This document shows, piece after piece, positions 16,207 through 24,568 of a DNA stretch of 64,000 nucleotides. Location: positions 9,362,001 through 9,426,000 of the forward strand of contig NZ_JADBEB010000001.1 in NCBI RefSeq assembly GCF_014874095.1, read 5' to 3'. How positions within the stretch are numbered: position 1 is the first letter of the stretch; each line of letters begins with the position of its first letter. The notes beneath the pieces were generated by a model, which searched no databases, was not told the DNA's origin, and saw only the letters and a list, made by a program, of their open reading frames with translations. Both the position numbers and the translations under genes were made by a program. Source of the DNA: Plantactinospora soyae. Its GTDB lineage: Bacteria > Actinomycetota > Actinomycetes > Mycobacteriales > Micromonosporaceae.

Positions 16207-16560
16207 GTGTCCGGACACCGACGCTCCGGGGAGTGGCCGCCCCGAAACTCAATCACCCCAGGGGCAAGCCAACATCCATCGTGGATAGCGGAGCCGACCG
16301 AGCAAGACAATCGATTCGTCCTGCACATACCCTTTTTCGCCTCTGACATCGGCGCCGCCTTCAAGCGAGCGGGGTTAGTCGCCGACGTCTTGATGTTCCT
16401 GCCTCACTTTGAGCAAGGCGAGAGTACCGTCACATACGAGGGCGACCAAGACAATCACTACAGCATAATCTGTGATCGGCCGTTCCCCGACGGAATCCGC
16501 TGCCCCCTCCACCGCTGCCACTCAGGCGAATGCCGCCCCGTTCGAGAAATCGGACGTTGA
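16207..16560 (+). CDS. Hypothetical Cys/His-rich small protein
   Basis: A 117-residue frame starting at GTG 16207, 8 nt after an AAGGAG ribosome site. The first third is low in complexity. The remainder looks coding (RFVLHIPFFASDIGAAFKRA, then FLPHFEQGESTVTYEGDQDN) and ends with several Cys and His residues (CDRPFPDGIRCPLHRCHSGE). The end might bind metal. It is divergent from the XRE/Nudix operon inside the element. No family is recognised. Confidence 0.5.
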   Translation: MSGHRRSGEWPPRNSITPGASQHPSWIAEPTEQDNRFVLHIPFFASDIGAAFKRAGLVADVLMFLPHFEQGESTVTYEGDQDNHYSIICDRPFPDGIRCPLHRCHSGECRPVREIGR

Positions 16561-16936
16561 AGACCCAACCTTCTCGTTAGCGGACCCTCTGTTACGTTTT
16601 CAGGACGACCCTAAACGGGGCCACACGCGCCGCTAGCTGGGCATGCATATGGCCCCGCTGTCCCTCCGTGCCGGCCAGGCAACGTGCCCAGTGGATGGCG
16701 CAAAGGGCGGATGGCCGGTACCGCCACAGACCGATCGGTCTGGGAACGTAGTGACGGTTCATCGCCGGCACCCGGCCGCACGAGCGACACGGCGCGGAGA
16801 AGGGCACACCGGATCCACGCGGCCGGTCACGGCCGTTGGGGGTACACCGTGACGTCAAGGTCTAATTGACGTGGCAGGACGGCCGGCGGTCCGCCCCCGA
16901 GGACGGCTTGACGGCAGACGGGATGACGATGCATCC
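16561..16936. other. Intergenic stretch with a 16-bp palindrome
   Basis: I see no convincing gene. The perfect palindrome CAGACCGATCGGTCTG at 16727-16742 could be an operator for a dimeric repressor or a small hairpin. Short open frames on both strands here lack a ribosome site and coding character. Confidence 0.5.
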
Positions 16937-18115
16937 CTAGGAATACGTTGTGGAAGTTTGTTCGTATGTGGTTGGCGACTCAATTGTATCCAAGACCTCG
17001 GCTGCTGCGTAATAGAGCCGTCCGCCGCGTCCGTGCGGGCCGATGTACTCAAGCCACCCGTAGCTGGCTGCCCTGTCTAGCAGGTTACGGGCTCCCTGAA
17101 GAGTCCCACCAATGTTTCCCTGCACCCTCTTGGCCGTTATGAAGGGGTTTTGGAACATGAGAGGAATAAGGGCGCCTACTCGCGATCGGTCATCCCTGCA
17201 CTGTCGATAGTATTTTTCACGCAAAGCAACTAGCTTCGTCGCCCTTGTTGCTGCATCTGCAGATTGCTCTTTGATGGCTTGGCAGAAAAATTGAATCCAG
17301 CCCTGGATCGAGCCAGACTCCCTTACTGCTTGAAGATGATCATAGTATTCACGACGGTGCGTCTCAAGATATCCCGACAGGTACAGGAGTGGCGCAGCCA
17401 GACGTTGTTCCTGTATCAACTGGAGTACTATTATTAGGCGGCCAATTCTTCCATTACCATCCAAGAATGGGTGAATAGTCTCGAATTGATAATGCATCAA
17501 TGCACTGCGCACAAGCAGGGGAATCCTGCTATCCTCATTGACAAATCGTTCCCAGTCAGTCAGAAGTTCGGGTAGATGCTCCGGCAAAGGGGGGACAAAT
17601 AAGGCATTCGAAGGAGTGGACCCCCCGATCCATACCGGGGAGCGCCTAACTTCTCCCGGCAAACGGTCGTCACCTCGAACGCCTTCCATTAGCGCCTCAT
17701 GCACTTCTTTGATGAGTCGCATAGTGAGGGGAAGCGTGTTAATCAAACGAAGTCCCGCCCGTGTCGCCGAGAGGTACCGCCCCACTTCGGCAATGTCATT
17801 GGTTCTTTCTGACGCGTCCTCTTCTGCCTTCAAGACCTCAGTCAGCGAAGCGTTCGTTCCCTCAATGCGAGAACTCGCTATAGCTTCGCGAGTCAGGAAG
17901 GGACCGACCAATAGTTCTGGCTGAGAAATAAGTCGCCCTAGACCCTGGAGGCGTCCGAGTGCATTATCCGCCTCCGACAGGAGAAGGACCGTATCATTGT
18001 CAAATGAAAGCATGCGAGGTAGTGGCTCAGGCATATAGTAGGTAAAAGCCCACTTGTCACCCGGCCGTTGGGTAGGGTAACCAAAGGGAGTCTTGCCATA
18101 GTTCGCGGCTTCCAT
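16937..18115 (-). CDS. Fic-domain AMP-transferase (AMPylase)
   Basis: A 392-residue Fic protein. The core motif HPFLDGNGRIGR (215-226) is complete, with catalytic His215. An N-terminal inhibitory motif SSRIEG (81-86, pattern S/TxxxE G/N) marks a self-inhibited class II enzyme, preceded by the usual Fic N-terminal region. A C-terminal winged-helix-like part (FITAKRVQGNIGGTLQGARN) may bind DNA. Fic enzymes move AMP from ATP to Tyr, Thr or Ser of target proteins. GC content is lower than in the AICE backbone, so it is probably acquired cargo. The 72-bp tandem repeats begin 34 bp upstream. Confidence 0.88.
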   Translation of the reverse strand: MEAANYGKTPFGYPTQRPGDKWAFTYYMPEPLPRMLSFDNDTVLLLSEADNALGRLQGLGRLISQPELLVGPFLTREAIASSRIEGTNASLTEVLKAEEDASERTNDIAEVGRYLSATRAGLRLINTLPLTMRLIKEVHEALMEGVRGDDRLPGEVRRSPVWIGGSTPSNALFVPPLPEHLPELLTDWERFVNEDSRIPLLVRSALMHYQFETIHPFLDGNGRIGRLIIVLQLIQEQRLAAPLLYLSGYLETHRREYYDHLQAVRESGSIQGWIQFFCQAIKEQSADAATRATKLVALREKYYRQCRDDRSRVGALIPLMFQNPFITAKRVQGNIGGTLQGARNLLDRAASYGWLEYIGPHGRGGRLYYAAAEVLDTIESPTTYEQTSTTYS

Positions 18116-18123
18116 GACAGGTT

Positions 18124-18129
18124 AGTATA
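18124..18129 (-). promoter_or_regulatory. Predicted -10 box of a leaderless fic transcript
   Basis: On the minus strand TATACT lies 8 nt before the fic ATG and there is no ribosome-binding site between them. Transcription would therefore start at or within a base or two of the ATG, a leaderless arrangement common in actinobacteria. The -35 position falls at the edge of the tandem-repeat array. Confidence 0.45.
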
Positions 18130-18148
18130 CCAACAGAACCGCGCAAGT

Positions 18149-18699
18149 CGTTGGCATATCGCGGCTCCTGCCAACGACCACGGTGCTCCTGTTTGCGTGA
18201 GCGTTCAAGGGGCCAAGTGTCGTTGGCATGTCACGGCTCCTGCCAACGACCACGGTGCTCCTGTTTGCGTGAGCGTTCAAGGGGCCAAGTGTCGTTGGCA
18301 TGTCACGGCTCCTGCCAACGACCACGGCGTTCCTGTTTGCATGAGCGTTCAAGGGGCCAAGTGTCGTTGGCATGTCACGGCTCCTGCCAACGACCACGGC
18401 GTTCCTGTTTGCATGAGCGTTCAAGGGGCCAAGTGTCGTTGGCATGTCACGGCTCCTGCCAACGACCACGGCGTTCCTGTTTGCATGAGCGTTCAAGGGG
18501 CCAAGTGTCGTTGGCATGTCACGGCTCCTGCCAACGACCACGGCGTTCCTGCTTGCATGAGCGTTCAAGGGGCCAAGTGTCGTTGGCATGTCACGGCTCC
18601 TGCCAACGACCACGGCGTTCCTGCTTGCATGAGCGTTCAAGGGGCCAAGTGTCGTTGGCATGTCACGGCTCCTGCCAACGACCACGGCGTTCCTGCTTG
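18149..18699. repeat. Array of 72-bp tandem repeats, 7.6 copies, each with a stem-loop
   Basis: Copies begin at 18149, 18221, 18293, 18365, 18437, 18509, 18581 and 18653 (partial), each exactly 72 bp apart. Each unit contains CGTTGGCA and its complement TGCCAACG 12 nt apart, an 8-bp hairpin. Copies differ at only a few bases and the changes are ordered: two variants early, three identical middle copies, two identical later copies. This pattern fits stepwise local duplication. Since 72 is a multiple of three, long open frames cross the array on both strands, but the changes alter residues in those frames, so coding is unlikely. Confidence 0.9.
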
Positions 18700-19413
18700 T
18701 GCAAGGGAAAGCTGCGAGCCATGGCAACCCCTGGTACAGCATGGGAGCAGGACGCCATGTGGTAACCGGGAGTTCAAGTCGGTCAGCAGGTACAGGGTTG
18801 TCCAGGTCAACACTGGCTGGTTGTCGGCGGATGACACGCTCAACGAGCTTGTCCATCTCATCCAACGGCGCCAGGTCGAGGGACTGTCGACAGCAGCGCT
18901 GACAGCAACCAGGCAGGACGGCAGCGCGCGAGTGCGGGCCGAGACGGACGAGGCTTCGACCTAACGGCCGTTCCCAGAGCGCAATGAACGTGCTGTACCG
19001 AGCTTCTAAGCGAGACGTCGACACAGACATCCTGCAAGGCGTCCCTGTCTACACCGCGCGCACTGCCGAAATAGTCTTTTTTGGATCAAGGCACCGCGCT
19101 CCGCGCGGTGCGGGCGGCAAGCCCGGCCGGCGGCACGCCGCCCCGGCTGCCTCCGGCGCCGGGGCGGGAAGCCACCGACAGCCGCCGGGGCACCGCCTCT
19201 AACAAGGGGAGCATCCCCAACGAGGTCGTGACGGAAGCTGGCGGGGCTGGCCACCGTCGTGGTTGGGGCTTCCGGCTGCCGCGCCAGTCCAAAACACGGA
19301 CTGGCTTGCCACTGAGTCGCCCGGCCGGCCGCCAACTCCACCGCCAGGACGTGCCCGACCCCATCCTCCACGTCGCCCACCGCCCACGGGAAAGGCCGCC
19401 ACGGAGCCCGTAC
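18700..19413. other. Gene-poor stretch with GC-rich hairpins
   Basis: No supported gene. From 19091 a run of hairpins appears, for example GCACCGCG (19091-19098) with CGCGGTGC (19104-19111) and CCCCGG (19141-19146) with CCGGGG (19159-19164). The minus strand from 19030 down to the repeats is open and could be a remnant, but lacks a ribosome site and a recognisable domain. Confidence 0.45.
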
Positions 19414-19716
19414 TCACTCAGCCTGCGGAGCCTCGCCAGGTCGGCCATGGCCACACTCCAGGACATTCCCGGACCGGCCGTCGACCACCTGCACCTCGTA
19501 GGGGTCGCCAGCGTTCGCCCAGACAATCACGTGATCGGAGATGACGCTGACCGAGAATTCGGGATCGACGGCACCGCCAATCACGACAAAGGTCTCCTCC
19601 GGCTGCAACCAGAAGTCCTCCCCGAAGGGCTCGACGAAGAGGCAGACCACCTGGTCGCCGACGTTACTCACGGGCAGCCTGCGTCTACCATCCACGCCCG
19701 GCAGGGGCTCATCCAC
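19414..19716 (-). CDS. Hypothetical small beta-rich protein at the right end of the AICE
   Basis: A 100-residue acidic protein. From residue 16 it reads like folded coding sequence (VSNVGDQVVCLFVEPFGEDF, then FVVIGGAVDPEFSVSVISDH). A GTG at 19671 would give an 85-residue form without the loose N-terminus. There is no signal peptide or membrane segment. It lies between the hairpin cluster and the right att region. No family is recognised. Confidence 0.5.
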   Translation of the reverse strand: MDEPLPGVDGRRRLPVSNVGDQVVCLFVEPFGEDFWLQPEETFVVIGGAVDPEFSVSVISDHVIVWANAGDPYEVQVVDGRSGNVLECGHGRPGEAPQAE

Positions 19717-19835
19717 AGCCCGGCACCTTAACGCCTACCTGCGCCCGGCCACCCACTGGCCGCCGCGCCACGGAGAGGGCACCACTCACCGGCCCCGTAG
19801 CGGGGAGCATCAAGGGGACCGGGTCGCCCATTCCT

Positions 19836-19874
19836 GGGCCGTCTCTGGGCCGTCTGGGCCGTCACCGGGCCGTC
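19836..19874 (+). promoter_or_regulatory. Candidate integrase arm-type sites, right
   Basis: Four direct copies of GGGCCGTC start at 19836, 19847, 19856 and 19867. The last lies within CCGGGCCGTCAG, a 12-mer also present at 4971 beside attL. All copies face the same way at both ends. In the excised circle they would flank the core on both sides, as expected for attP arm sites. Confidence 0.45.
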
Positions 19875-19925
19875 AGACGCCGCCCAACAGTGACCAAGGT
19901 CAACCAACAGCACCAGACAAAGAAG

Positions 19926-19957
19926 CAGGTCACGGCCTTGATCAGGACCGTGACCTG
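19926..19957 (-). terminator. Element-supplied terminator downstream of rnpB
   Basis: A perfect 10-bp stem (CAGGTCACGG at 19926-19935, CCGTGACCTG at 19948-19957) follows the rnpB 3' end and is followed on the minus strand by CTTCTTTGTC. By recombination topology this DNA belongs to the element. It resembles the displaced host hairpin at 4842-4877, including the AGGTC arms and a TGATCA loop. Confidence 0.65.
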
Positions 19958-19961
19958 GGGT

Positions 19962-20418
<457 letters not shown>

Positions 20419-20425
20419 GTACCCA

Positions 20426-20456
20426 ATGTTAGCGATGATCCGTAAAAGCGATCCAC
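20426..20456 (-). promoter_or_regulatory. Possible rnpB promoter
   Basis: Upstream of the RNA 5' end the minus strand holds TAACAT (20426-20431), a fair -10 box 7 nt before the P1 start, with TGGATC at 20451-20456 as a weak -35. The spacing of 19 bp is long, so the -35 is doubtful. Confidence 0.4.
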
Positions 20457-20559
20457 CGGACCCGACTCCACCGGGCGGCACAGCAACCGGGAAGGATGCC
20501 GGGTCTCCAGGGGCCCCCGGTCAGGCTCCAACAGAACGGTGAGTAAGGCTGCACCCGAG

Positions 20560-20745
20560 CTGCTCCTGTCTGGCGGTGTCCAGTTCCGGCCCCTTGGGGC
20601 TGACCAGTACGGCTGAAAGGCCCCCGCCGCCGGTGGGGTGCCGTCGTCGCCGGGGATCCAGCCACCCCACCGGACTCTGCCCGAGTGAGTCCTCGGGTCA
20701 GGGAGTCGCCGACTCCGGCTCTCATGATGCCCACCCCCGTGAGCA
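20560..20745 (-). pseudogene. Decayed fragment of a second sigma-operon membrane-protein gene
   Basis: This stretch resembles the middle of the gene at 25405-26904. GGGTCAGGGAGTCGCCGA is shared with 25958 onward, and GGGCTGACCAGTACGGC with 25858 onward. Translations match in pieces in two frames: GDSLTRGL against GDSLTRDL, and VRWGGWIPGDD against VRWSGWIFDED. The shift between frames shows it is broken. It lies next to the stop of the PEP-enzyme gene. Confidence 0.7.
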
Positions 20746-20770
20746 GCCGTCGGGGTTGGGGCATCCGCCG

Positions 20771-21997
20771 TCAGCCCACCGGGAGCGCCCGGAGCAGCCG
20801 CTGGAGCTCTCCGACGCACATCATGTATCCGGTCGGGGTGGGCAGTCGTTCGAGGTAATACTCCAGGTCCGCACCGAGCGAGAACACTCTGGTCGGGGTT
20901 CCGGTCTTCCGTGCGTCCTCGATGGCCTTGCCCAGGCCATCGAGGACGGCTGGGTGCCGGGTGCGGTACGACTCGGCCACCAGGTGGTTGCTGCGGTCGG
21001 CGGCGAGATAGAACTGCGCCAGGTCCTTGGTGCCGAGGAAGAGTTCATCGGCGCCGGCAGCGCAGATGGCCGACGTGGCGTGGACCGCCGCCGGCGTCTC
21101 GATGAACGCGGACAGGGGTATCTCGGCCGGCAGGCCGAGGTGGGGCCGGAGCTTCGCGAACTCCTCGGCATCGTTGAGGAACGGGGCCGAGAGGCTCACT
21201 CGCGCCGCCCGGGCGCCGAGCCGTGCCTGCAAGGTCTCCAGCATGACGTGCAGCGCCTGCGGATAGGCGACCGACCTGAGCAGCCACCGTGTGCCGTGCA
21301 GGCCCATGTCGGGATTCGGCTCGGGCTGGACCGGGGCCTGCTCCGTGATCCGGGCAGCATCGTCGGAACGCAGATCGAGCATCCGCAGGATCAGTTGCTG
21401 GCCCGGCAGAAGCTGCTCGACGTACGTCTGTAGCTGGCCTGCGATCGCCCGCCCGTAGGCGTCGATGCCGGCCGTCCCGCCGTACAGCGCGTCGATCGGG
21501 CTGAGGGCCGCGGCCAGGCACAGGAACTCCTCGCGCAGGAAGAACGATTCGACTCGCGCCGCACCCGGGCCACTGGTGTTGACGGTGCGGATGTCATCGA
21601 GGTCGGCGATCACCGCGCAGGCCGAGCCGAGCTGCTCCGGTGACGGCATGCTCGTCCCCGTCGGCTCGGTCTCGGCGCTGCCGCCGGAGCCGAAGGTGAT
21701 CGACTGGCTTCGCAGGTCCAGTGTCACTTCGCCAATGAGCTTGTCGAGGTCGGTCCGGTCGACACGCAGGACGGGGATGCTCTTGGCGCGGCAGATCGAC
21801 TGCATATGGCCGGTCAGACCGCCCGAGCTACAGACAACCGCGCGGGCGGCCATGATGGCGGCGTACAGCTTCGGGTTGAGGGAGGGGGCGACGAGGATGG
21901 AGCCGTCGAGTGGTTCGCCGGTGCGATTGCACGGTCCGCCCACCACCGGCTCGGTGCCGGGGGTGAGCAGGACGCCGCAGATCCGTTGTTCGGTCAC
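20771..21997 (-). CDS. PEP-utilising enzyme (enzyme I / PEP synthase-like) lacking an N-terminal domain
   Basis: A 408-residue protein with two of the three usual parts. Residues about 30-110 are the swivelling phosphohistidine domain, with the reactive His in SSGGLTGHMQSICRAKSIPV. Residues 140-408 are the PEP-binding barrel: NPDMGLHGTRWLLR, DELFLGTKDLAQFYLAADRS and the terminal Cys in MMCVGEL. Full enzyme I is about 570 residues; here the HPr-binding or ATP-grasp part is missing. It may pass phosphate from PEP to an unknown acceptor, or be a repurposed enzyme. GTG 21997 overlaps the FAD-protein stop, so the two are coupled. Confidence 0.75.
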   Translation of the reverse strand: MTEQRICGVLLTPGTEPVVGGPCNRTGEPLDGSILVAPSLNPKLYAAIMAARAVVCSSGGLTGHMQSICRAKSIPVLRVDRTDLDKLIGEVTLDLRSQSITFGSGGSAETEPTGTSMPSPEQLGSACAVIADLDDIRTVNTSGPGAARVESFFLREEFLCLAAALSPIDALYGGTAGIDAYGRAIAGQLQTYVEQLLPGQQLILRMLDLRSDDAARITEQAPVQPEPNPDMGLHGTRWLLRSVAYPQALHVMLETLQARLGARAARVSLSAPFLNDAEEFAKLRPHLGLPAEIPLSAFIETPAAVHATSAICAAGADELFLGTKDLAQFYLAADRSNHLVAESYRTRHPAVLDGLGKAIEDARKTGTPTRVFSLGADLEYYLERLPTPTGYMMCVGELQRLLRALPVG

Positions 21998-23847
21998 GTG
22001 ACCTCCGTATCTTCATCGGCCGAGATCCGCAGTTGCCCGCGTAACTGCCGTGGTGTAACCGAGATGTCCGTGAGCCGCTTGACCGCCTCCTGAAGGACAG
22101 CGGTCCGGATCAGGTGGCCGTGCGCTCCGGCGCGGATGGCGCGGAAGCTGACGGTGGTACGCAGGTGGGCTTCCAGGCGGGCATCAAGACGCACGCGCTC
22201 GTCCCTGCGCCTGGCCGCCAGCCGCCTGACCTCAAGAGAGACGGCCTCCTCGAACGCCGGCCGGGTCGATTCACCGGCGACGAGCGTGTGGCAGAACTCG
22301 GCAGCGGCCCGGCGCGCCGCGCCGTCGCAGCGCAGTTCGAGTCGTTCGATCAGGTGGGCGGCGACCACGATCGAGTGGTTCTTGATCGCGGCAAGGTTGA
22401 ACGCGAAGGCGCCGGCGCGGCCGTTGCGCACTATCTCGTCGCCTTCCCGCATCACACCGATCGCGGAGAGCGGGATGATCGGCTCACCGCCGGGTTTCAG
22501 GGGGGTTCCCCGGTCGTCGACCTCGATGCCTCGTCCCGTGCGCTGGTGGGGCATGACCACCTGCCTGGTCAGAAGGTTCTTCCAGAGCCGTGAACCGACC
22601 TGGGTGTAGTCGGCTTCTCTGCCGACGTTGCACACCACCAGGTCGGCCGGGATGACGCGCCTGGTCGTGGGTGCCGTGACGGTGACGGCCAGCCGGTCTG
22701 ATCCGACCGGGGCGATCTGCTCGACCTTGCCGATGACGACCTCCACGGAACCGTGGTCCGCGGACAGCGCGTGCTCGACGATCGACGTCGTGTACCGCAC
22801 GGCACCGACTCGGAGCGCGGCGATCTGGGTGCCGAAGTCGTCGAGCAGGCGGCGCAGTTCGTCGGTCGGGATCCGGTCGATGATCGTCGGGAGGTGTGGT
22901 TCCCACGCCTTGGCCACCCGCTCGGTGACGACCTGCTGGTCGATCTCGGGATGGTCGTCGCGCACTGCCGCGCAGGCGGTCTCCCACTCGGCCCGGATCC
23001 GCGCCCGGAACTCCTCCCGGTTCTGGTACGGCTCAAGCAGACGCGCGGGAACGGGCAGTTGGACGACGTCGTGCTGGTGATGCTCGGGGTACGCCCGTGG
23101 GGTGGTGCCGGACCTGGAGACCAGGTGGATGGGCCCGGTGTGGCCCTGCCGCAGCAGCAGGGCCGCGGAGTCGTACGCGCTGAGCACCGTCCCGACGATC
23201 ACCACGCTCGCCGGGCGCGGCACCGCCAGGAGTCTGCGGACGCCATCGGTCGAGTACGGGTGCCGGATGAAGGCGTCATGTGCCAGCACGTCGACGGCGA
23301 ACGCCGGCCACTTGAGTTCCAGGCCGGTCGCGAGCACCACGTGATCTGCCGTCAGGGTCGAGGTGTGCTCGGTGTCAGTCCCGGCGGCGTGCCGGATGGT
23401 CGCCTCCACATCGTCGGCGTGGATGCCGAGGTCCACCGCCTCGCCCTCGGCCTCGACAAGGTCGACTCCCGGGTATGCCGCGCGGCGTGCCTCCGCCATC
23501 CGGTCGGTCAGGTAGTCGTGATAGATCCGGCGAGGGGCTGGCCCGTGTTCGACGAACTCGAAGTCGGCCCACGGTGCCGGCCAGTGTTGCCGGTCGGCCT
23601 CCCGGTTGGCCCAGCGTACGAAGTCGTCGACGTCCTCCCGGAACGCCGACATCCGGCCCGCCTGGATGTTGAAGACGTGATCCCAGGGATTACCGTCCCG
23701 GTGATAGGCCACGCCGGCGTACCGGTATTCAGAGCGCCGCTCCAGCATCACTATTTCGAGTGGTGTGCGGGCGAACTGGAGGAGCCGGATCGCGGTGGCG
23801 GTGCCGGCCAGTCCGGCGCCGATAATGAGAATTCGCGGGTGACGCAT
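21994..23847 (-). CDS. FAD/NAD(P)-binding protein
   Basis: A 617-residue flavoprotein. It opens with the dinucleotide fold ILIIGAGLAGTATAIRLL, shows an FAD motif near HVVLATGLELKWPAF, a second Rossmann-like segment ASVVIVGTVLSAYDSAALLL for NAD(P), and VVCNVGREADYTQV later. The layout fits the FAD_NAD_binding_9 group, whose members often act in specialised metabolism. ATG 23847 is preceded by GGAGG at a good distance; the frame extending to 23970 lacks one. Its stop overlaps the PEP-utilising enzyme, so both probably serve one pathway. The substrate is unknown. Confidence 0.8.
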   Translation of the reverse strand: MRHPRILIIGAGLAGTATAIRLLQFARTPLEIVMLERRSEYRYAGVAYHRDGNPWDHVFNIQAGRMSAFREDVDDFVRWANREADRQHWPAPWADFEFVEHGPAPRRIYHDYLTDRMAEARRAAYPGVDLVEAEGEAVDLGIHADDVEATIRHAAGTDTEHTSTLTADHVVLATGLELKWPAFAVDVLAHDAFIRHPYSTDGVRRLLAVPRPASVVIVGTVLSAYDSAALLLRQGHTGPIHLVSRSGTTPRAYPEHHQHDVVQLPVPARLLEPYQNREEFRARIRAEWETACAAVRDDHPEIDQQVVTERVAKAWEPHLPTIIDRIPTDELRRLLDDFGTQIAALRVGAVRYTTSIVEHALSADHGSVEVVIGKVEQIAPVGSDRLAVTVTAPTTRRVIPADLVVCNVGREADYTQVGSRLWKNLLTRQVVMPHQRTGRGIEVDDRGTPLKPGGEPIIPLSAIGVMREGDEIVRNGRAGAFAFNLAAIKNHSIVVAAHLIERLELRCDGAARRAAAEFCHTLVAGESTRPAFEEAVSLEVRRLAARRRDERVRLDARLEAHLRTTVSFRAIRAGAHGHLIRTAVLQEAVKRLTDISVTPRQLRGQLRISADEDTEVT

Positions 23848-24340
23848 ACATGCCTCCGTCGTCGTATCCGGAGCGCGCTTTTCCCAGCTCGCCCGGATGT
23901 TCTCGATGCTGAACGGCAGGCACACCGCCACACGAGCGACGAATTCCCATACACGTGGCCCGGCACGCAAAAAACTGCACTCCGGATGTCGCGGGAAAGA
24001 AGGGATTCCTGCGTCGTGACCACGACACGGGGAGGTCGGTCATCCATCTCGGCAATTACGTCGCGTCCCTCGGATTGCAGTCCGCCTGCCGGGCAGGGTC
24101 CCATCATAAGGGTTCGACCTCCGTCGCGTCAGGCCTTGATCCCCCGAGGCGCAAGATCCACTGGGGACGTTCGGCCGGATTTGCTCAGTCTGGCCGCTAA
24201 CGTCGTGGACATTCATCTCCGTTCTTGCGGAATACGATGGCGCTCCACCTGCGGAACCTGCGCATCACCAGGTCAGCGGGCAGGTCACCCGATCGCATCC
24301 ACAATGACGGCATTGAGGGATGGCATCGAGGCCACTAGAT
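23848..24340. other. Divergent intergenic region
   Basis: No supported gene. It should hold the promoter of the leftward FAD/PEP operon and whatever drives the rightward AhpD-like gene. It is less GC-rich near 23900-24060 than the neighbouring genes. Confidence 0.4.
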
Positions 24341-24564
24341 TCAGCGGACATGGGACCGCCCACGGAGCCGATCGGATGCATCCCCCGGCGCGACCGTGTG
24401 CCGGAAGCCGCCGAGCACATCCTGCCGGAGCCGCTGGGCACGTGCGACGACTGCGGGTTCGCGTCGTTCGGCGACGACACGTCGACATCGCGGGACCGGC
24501 CTTCGTGAAAGTCCGCGCCCGGATCGAGGGCACCCAGCTGGCCGACGAGAGACTAGGAGCGTGA
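24341..24564 (+). pseudogene. C-terminal remnant of a MetE-like methyltransferase gene
   Basis: One frame gives IGCIPRRDRVPEAAEHILPE followed by LGTCDDCGFASFGDDTSTSR, and another continues VKVRARIEGTQLADERLGA to a stop at 24564. Joined, these resemble the C-terminal end of cobalamin-independent methionine-synthase-type proteins, including the zinc Cys in DDCGF. The frame break and the absence of the catalytic barrel mark it as a remnant. Its stop is 4 nt before the AhpD-like start. Confidence 0.6.
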
Positions 24565-24568
24565 TGGC

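Noticed and set aside
16592-16858. A small minus-strand frame between the Cys/His-rich ORF and fic
   Set aside because: No ribosome site, Arg-rich shadow-like composition, and it overlaps the palindrome.
18149-18699. The tandem array as a CRISPR
   Set aside because: Whole 72-bp units repeat with no unique spacers, and no cas genes are in the window.
18068-18964. A 298-residue plus-strand protein, and a similar minus-strand one, made of 24-residue repeats
   Set aside because: The open frames follow from a 72-bp period without stops. Substitutions between copies change residues in both long frames, and neither frame has a ribosome site or known domain.
22753-24564. A 603-residue plus-strand open frame
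   Set aside because: It is antisense to the FAD protein. Only its last stretch carries real signal, which I describe as the MetE-like remnant.
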